Notes under the pieces: model-generated
Databases searched by the model: none
The model's input: the letters and a program-made list of their open reading frames with translations, nothing else
Told to the model about the DNA's origin: nothing
Shown here: positions 13,642 to 13,692 of the stretch, piece after piece
How positions within the stretch are numbered: the first letter of the stretch is position 1
How the letters are laid out: the number at the start of each line of letters is the position of its first letter
From: Clostridia bacterium
GTDB lineage: Bacteria; Bacillota; Clostridia; Oscillospirales; Butyricicoccaceae
Length of the DNA: 13,692 nt
Reading direction: 5' to 3'
Assembly: GCA_017560175.1 (NCBI GenBank)
Contig: JAFYOK010000017.1
Span: 1 to 13,692 of the forward strand
Program-made: the position numbers and the translations under genes

Positions 13642-13692
13642 TTATTCTTCAATGGCTTCGCCACGGATGAGGACACGGTTTTCATCGCCGCA
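13642..13692 (-). CDS. C-terminal end of an unidentified gene (partial at right edge)
   Basis: On the minus strand the frame is open from the window edge for 16 codons (CGDENRVLIRGEAIEE) to a TAA at 13642-13644, 24 bases before the rlmD-type ATG. The charged composition and tight spacing look like the end of a real upstream gene of the same operon. The fragment is too short to identify. Confidence 0.5.
   Translation of the reverse strand, partial: CGDENRVLIRGEAIEE

Overview
The window reads as a chromosomal housekeeping segment of a fairly GC-rich member of the Bacillota, most likely an Oscillospirales-type (Ruminococcaceae-like) clostridium. The reasons are the Firmicutes-style maf-mre-min gene order, AGGAGG-type ribosome sites, a methylglyoxal-synthase-like protein closest in sequence style to the Bacillus/Clostridia form, and a palindromic repeat of a kind common in gut clostridia. 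This placement is inference. I see no rRNA, tRNA, CRISPR array, insertion sequence or phage gene.

Region 1 (1-6738, plus strand) is one tightly packed operon for envelope growth and housekeeping: the tail of a ZapA-like coiled-coil protein, a U32-family protein, dUTPase (dut), Maf nucleotide pyrophosphatase, MreC, MreD and the elongation transpeptidase PBP2 (mrdA). Most neighbours overlap by 1-4 bases or abut, and the unit ends at a clear hairpin terminator. Compared with the Bacillus subtilis maf-radC-mreB-mreC-mreD-minC-minD order, radC, mreB and minC are missing here.

Region 2 (6772-8203, plus strand) has its own strong promoter (TTGTTA-N17-TATAAT) and encodes a MinD-like ATPase followed by a methylglyoxal-synthase-like protein. 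Both are odd. The ATPase has no MinC or MinE partner beside it and has lost the two acidic residues of the conserved RDxDR segment. The synthase-like protein aligns without gaps to E. coli MgsA but has Trp, Gly, Thr and Gln in place of catalytic Asp71, His98, Asp101 and His19. This pair is the best candidate in the window for an undescribed system, perhaps a metabolite-sensing module linked to cell division; that role is speculation.

Region 3 (8081-10126) holds aspS. Its leader has a possible 19-codon peptide with a good ribosome site and two Asp codons just before a 12-bp hairpin, which suggests attenuation control. A terminator and a 22-base palindromic repeat follow aspS.

Region 4 (10157-11597) encodes a gamma-class carbonic anhydrase family protein and a membrane-anchored Sel1-repeat protein whose base and codon use differ from its neighbours. 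It closes with a bidirectional terminator that is shared with the convergent genes on the other strand.

Region 5 (11612-13692, minus strand) is a likely operon: the tail of an unidentified gene, an RlmD/RlmCD-type 23S rRNA uridine methyltransferase, and a GNAT acetyltransferase overlapping it by 4 bases.
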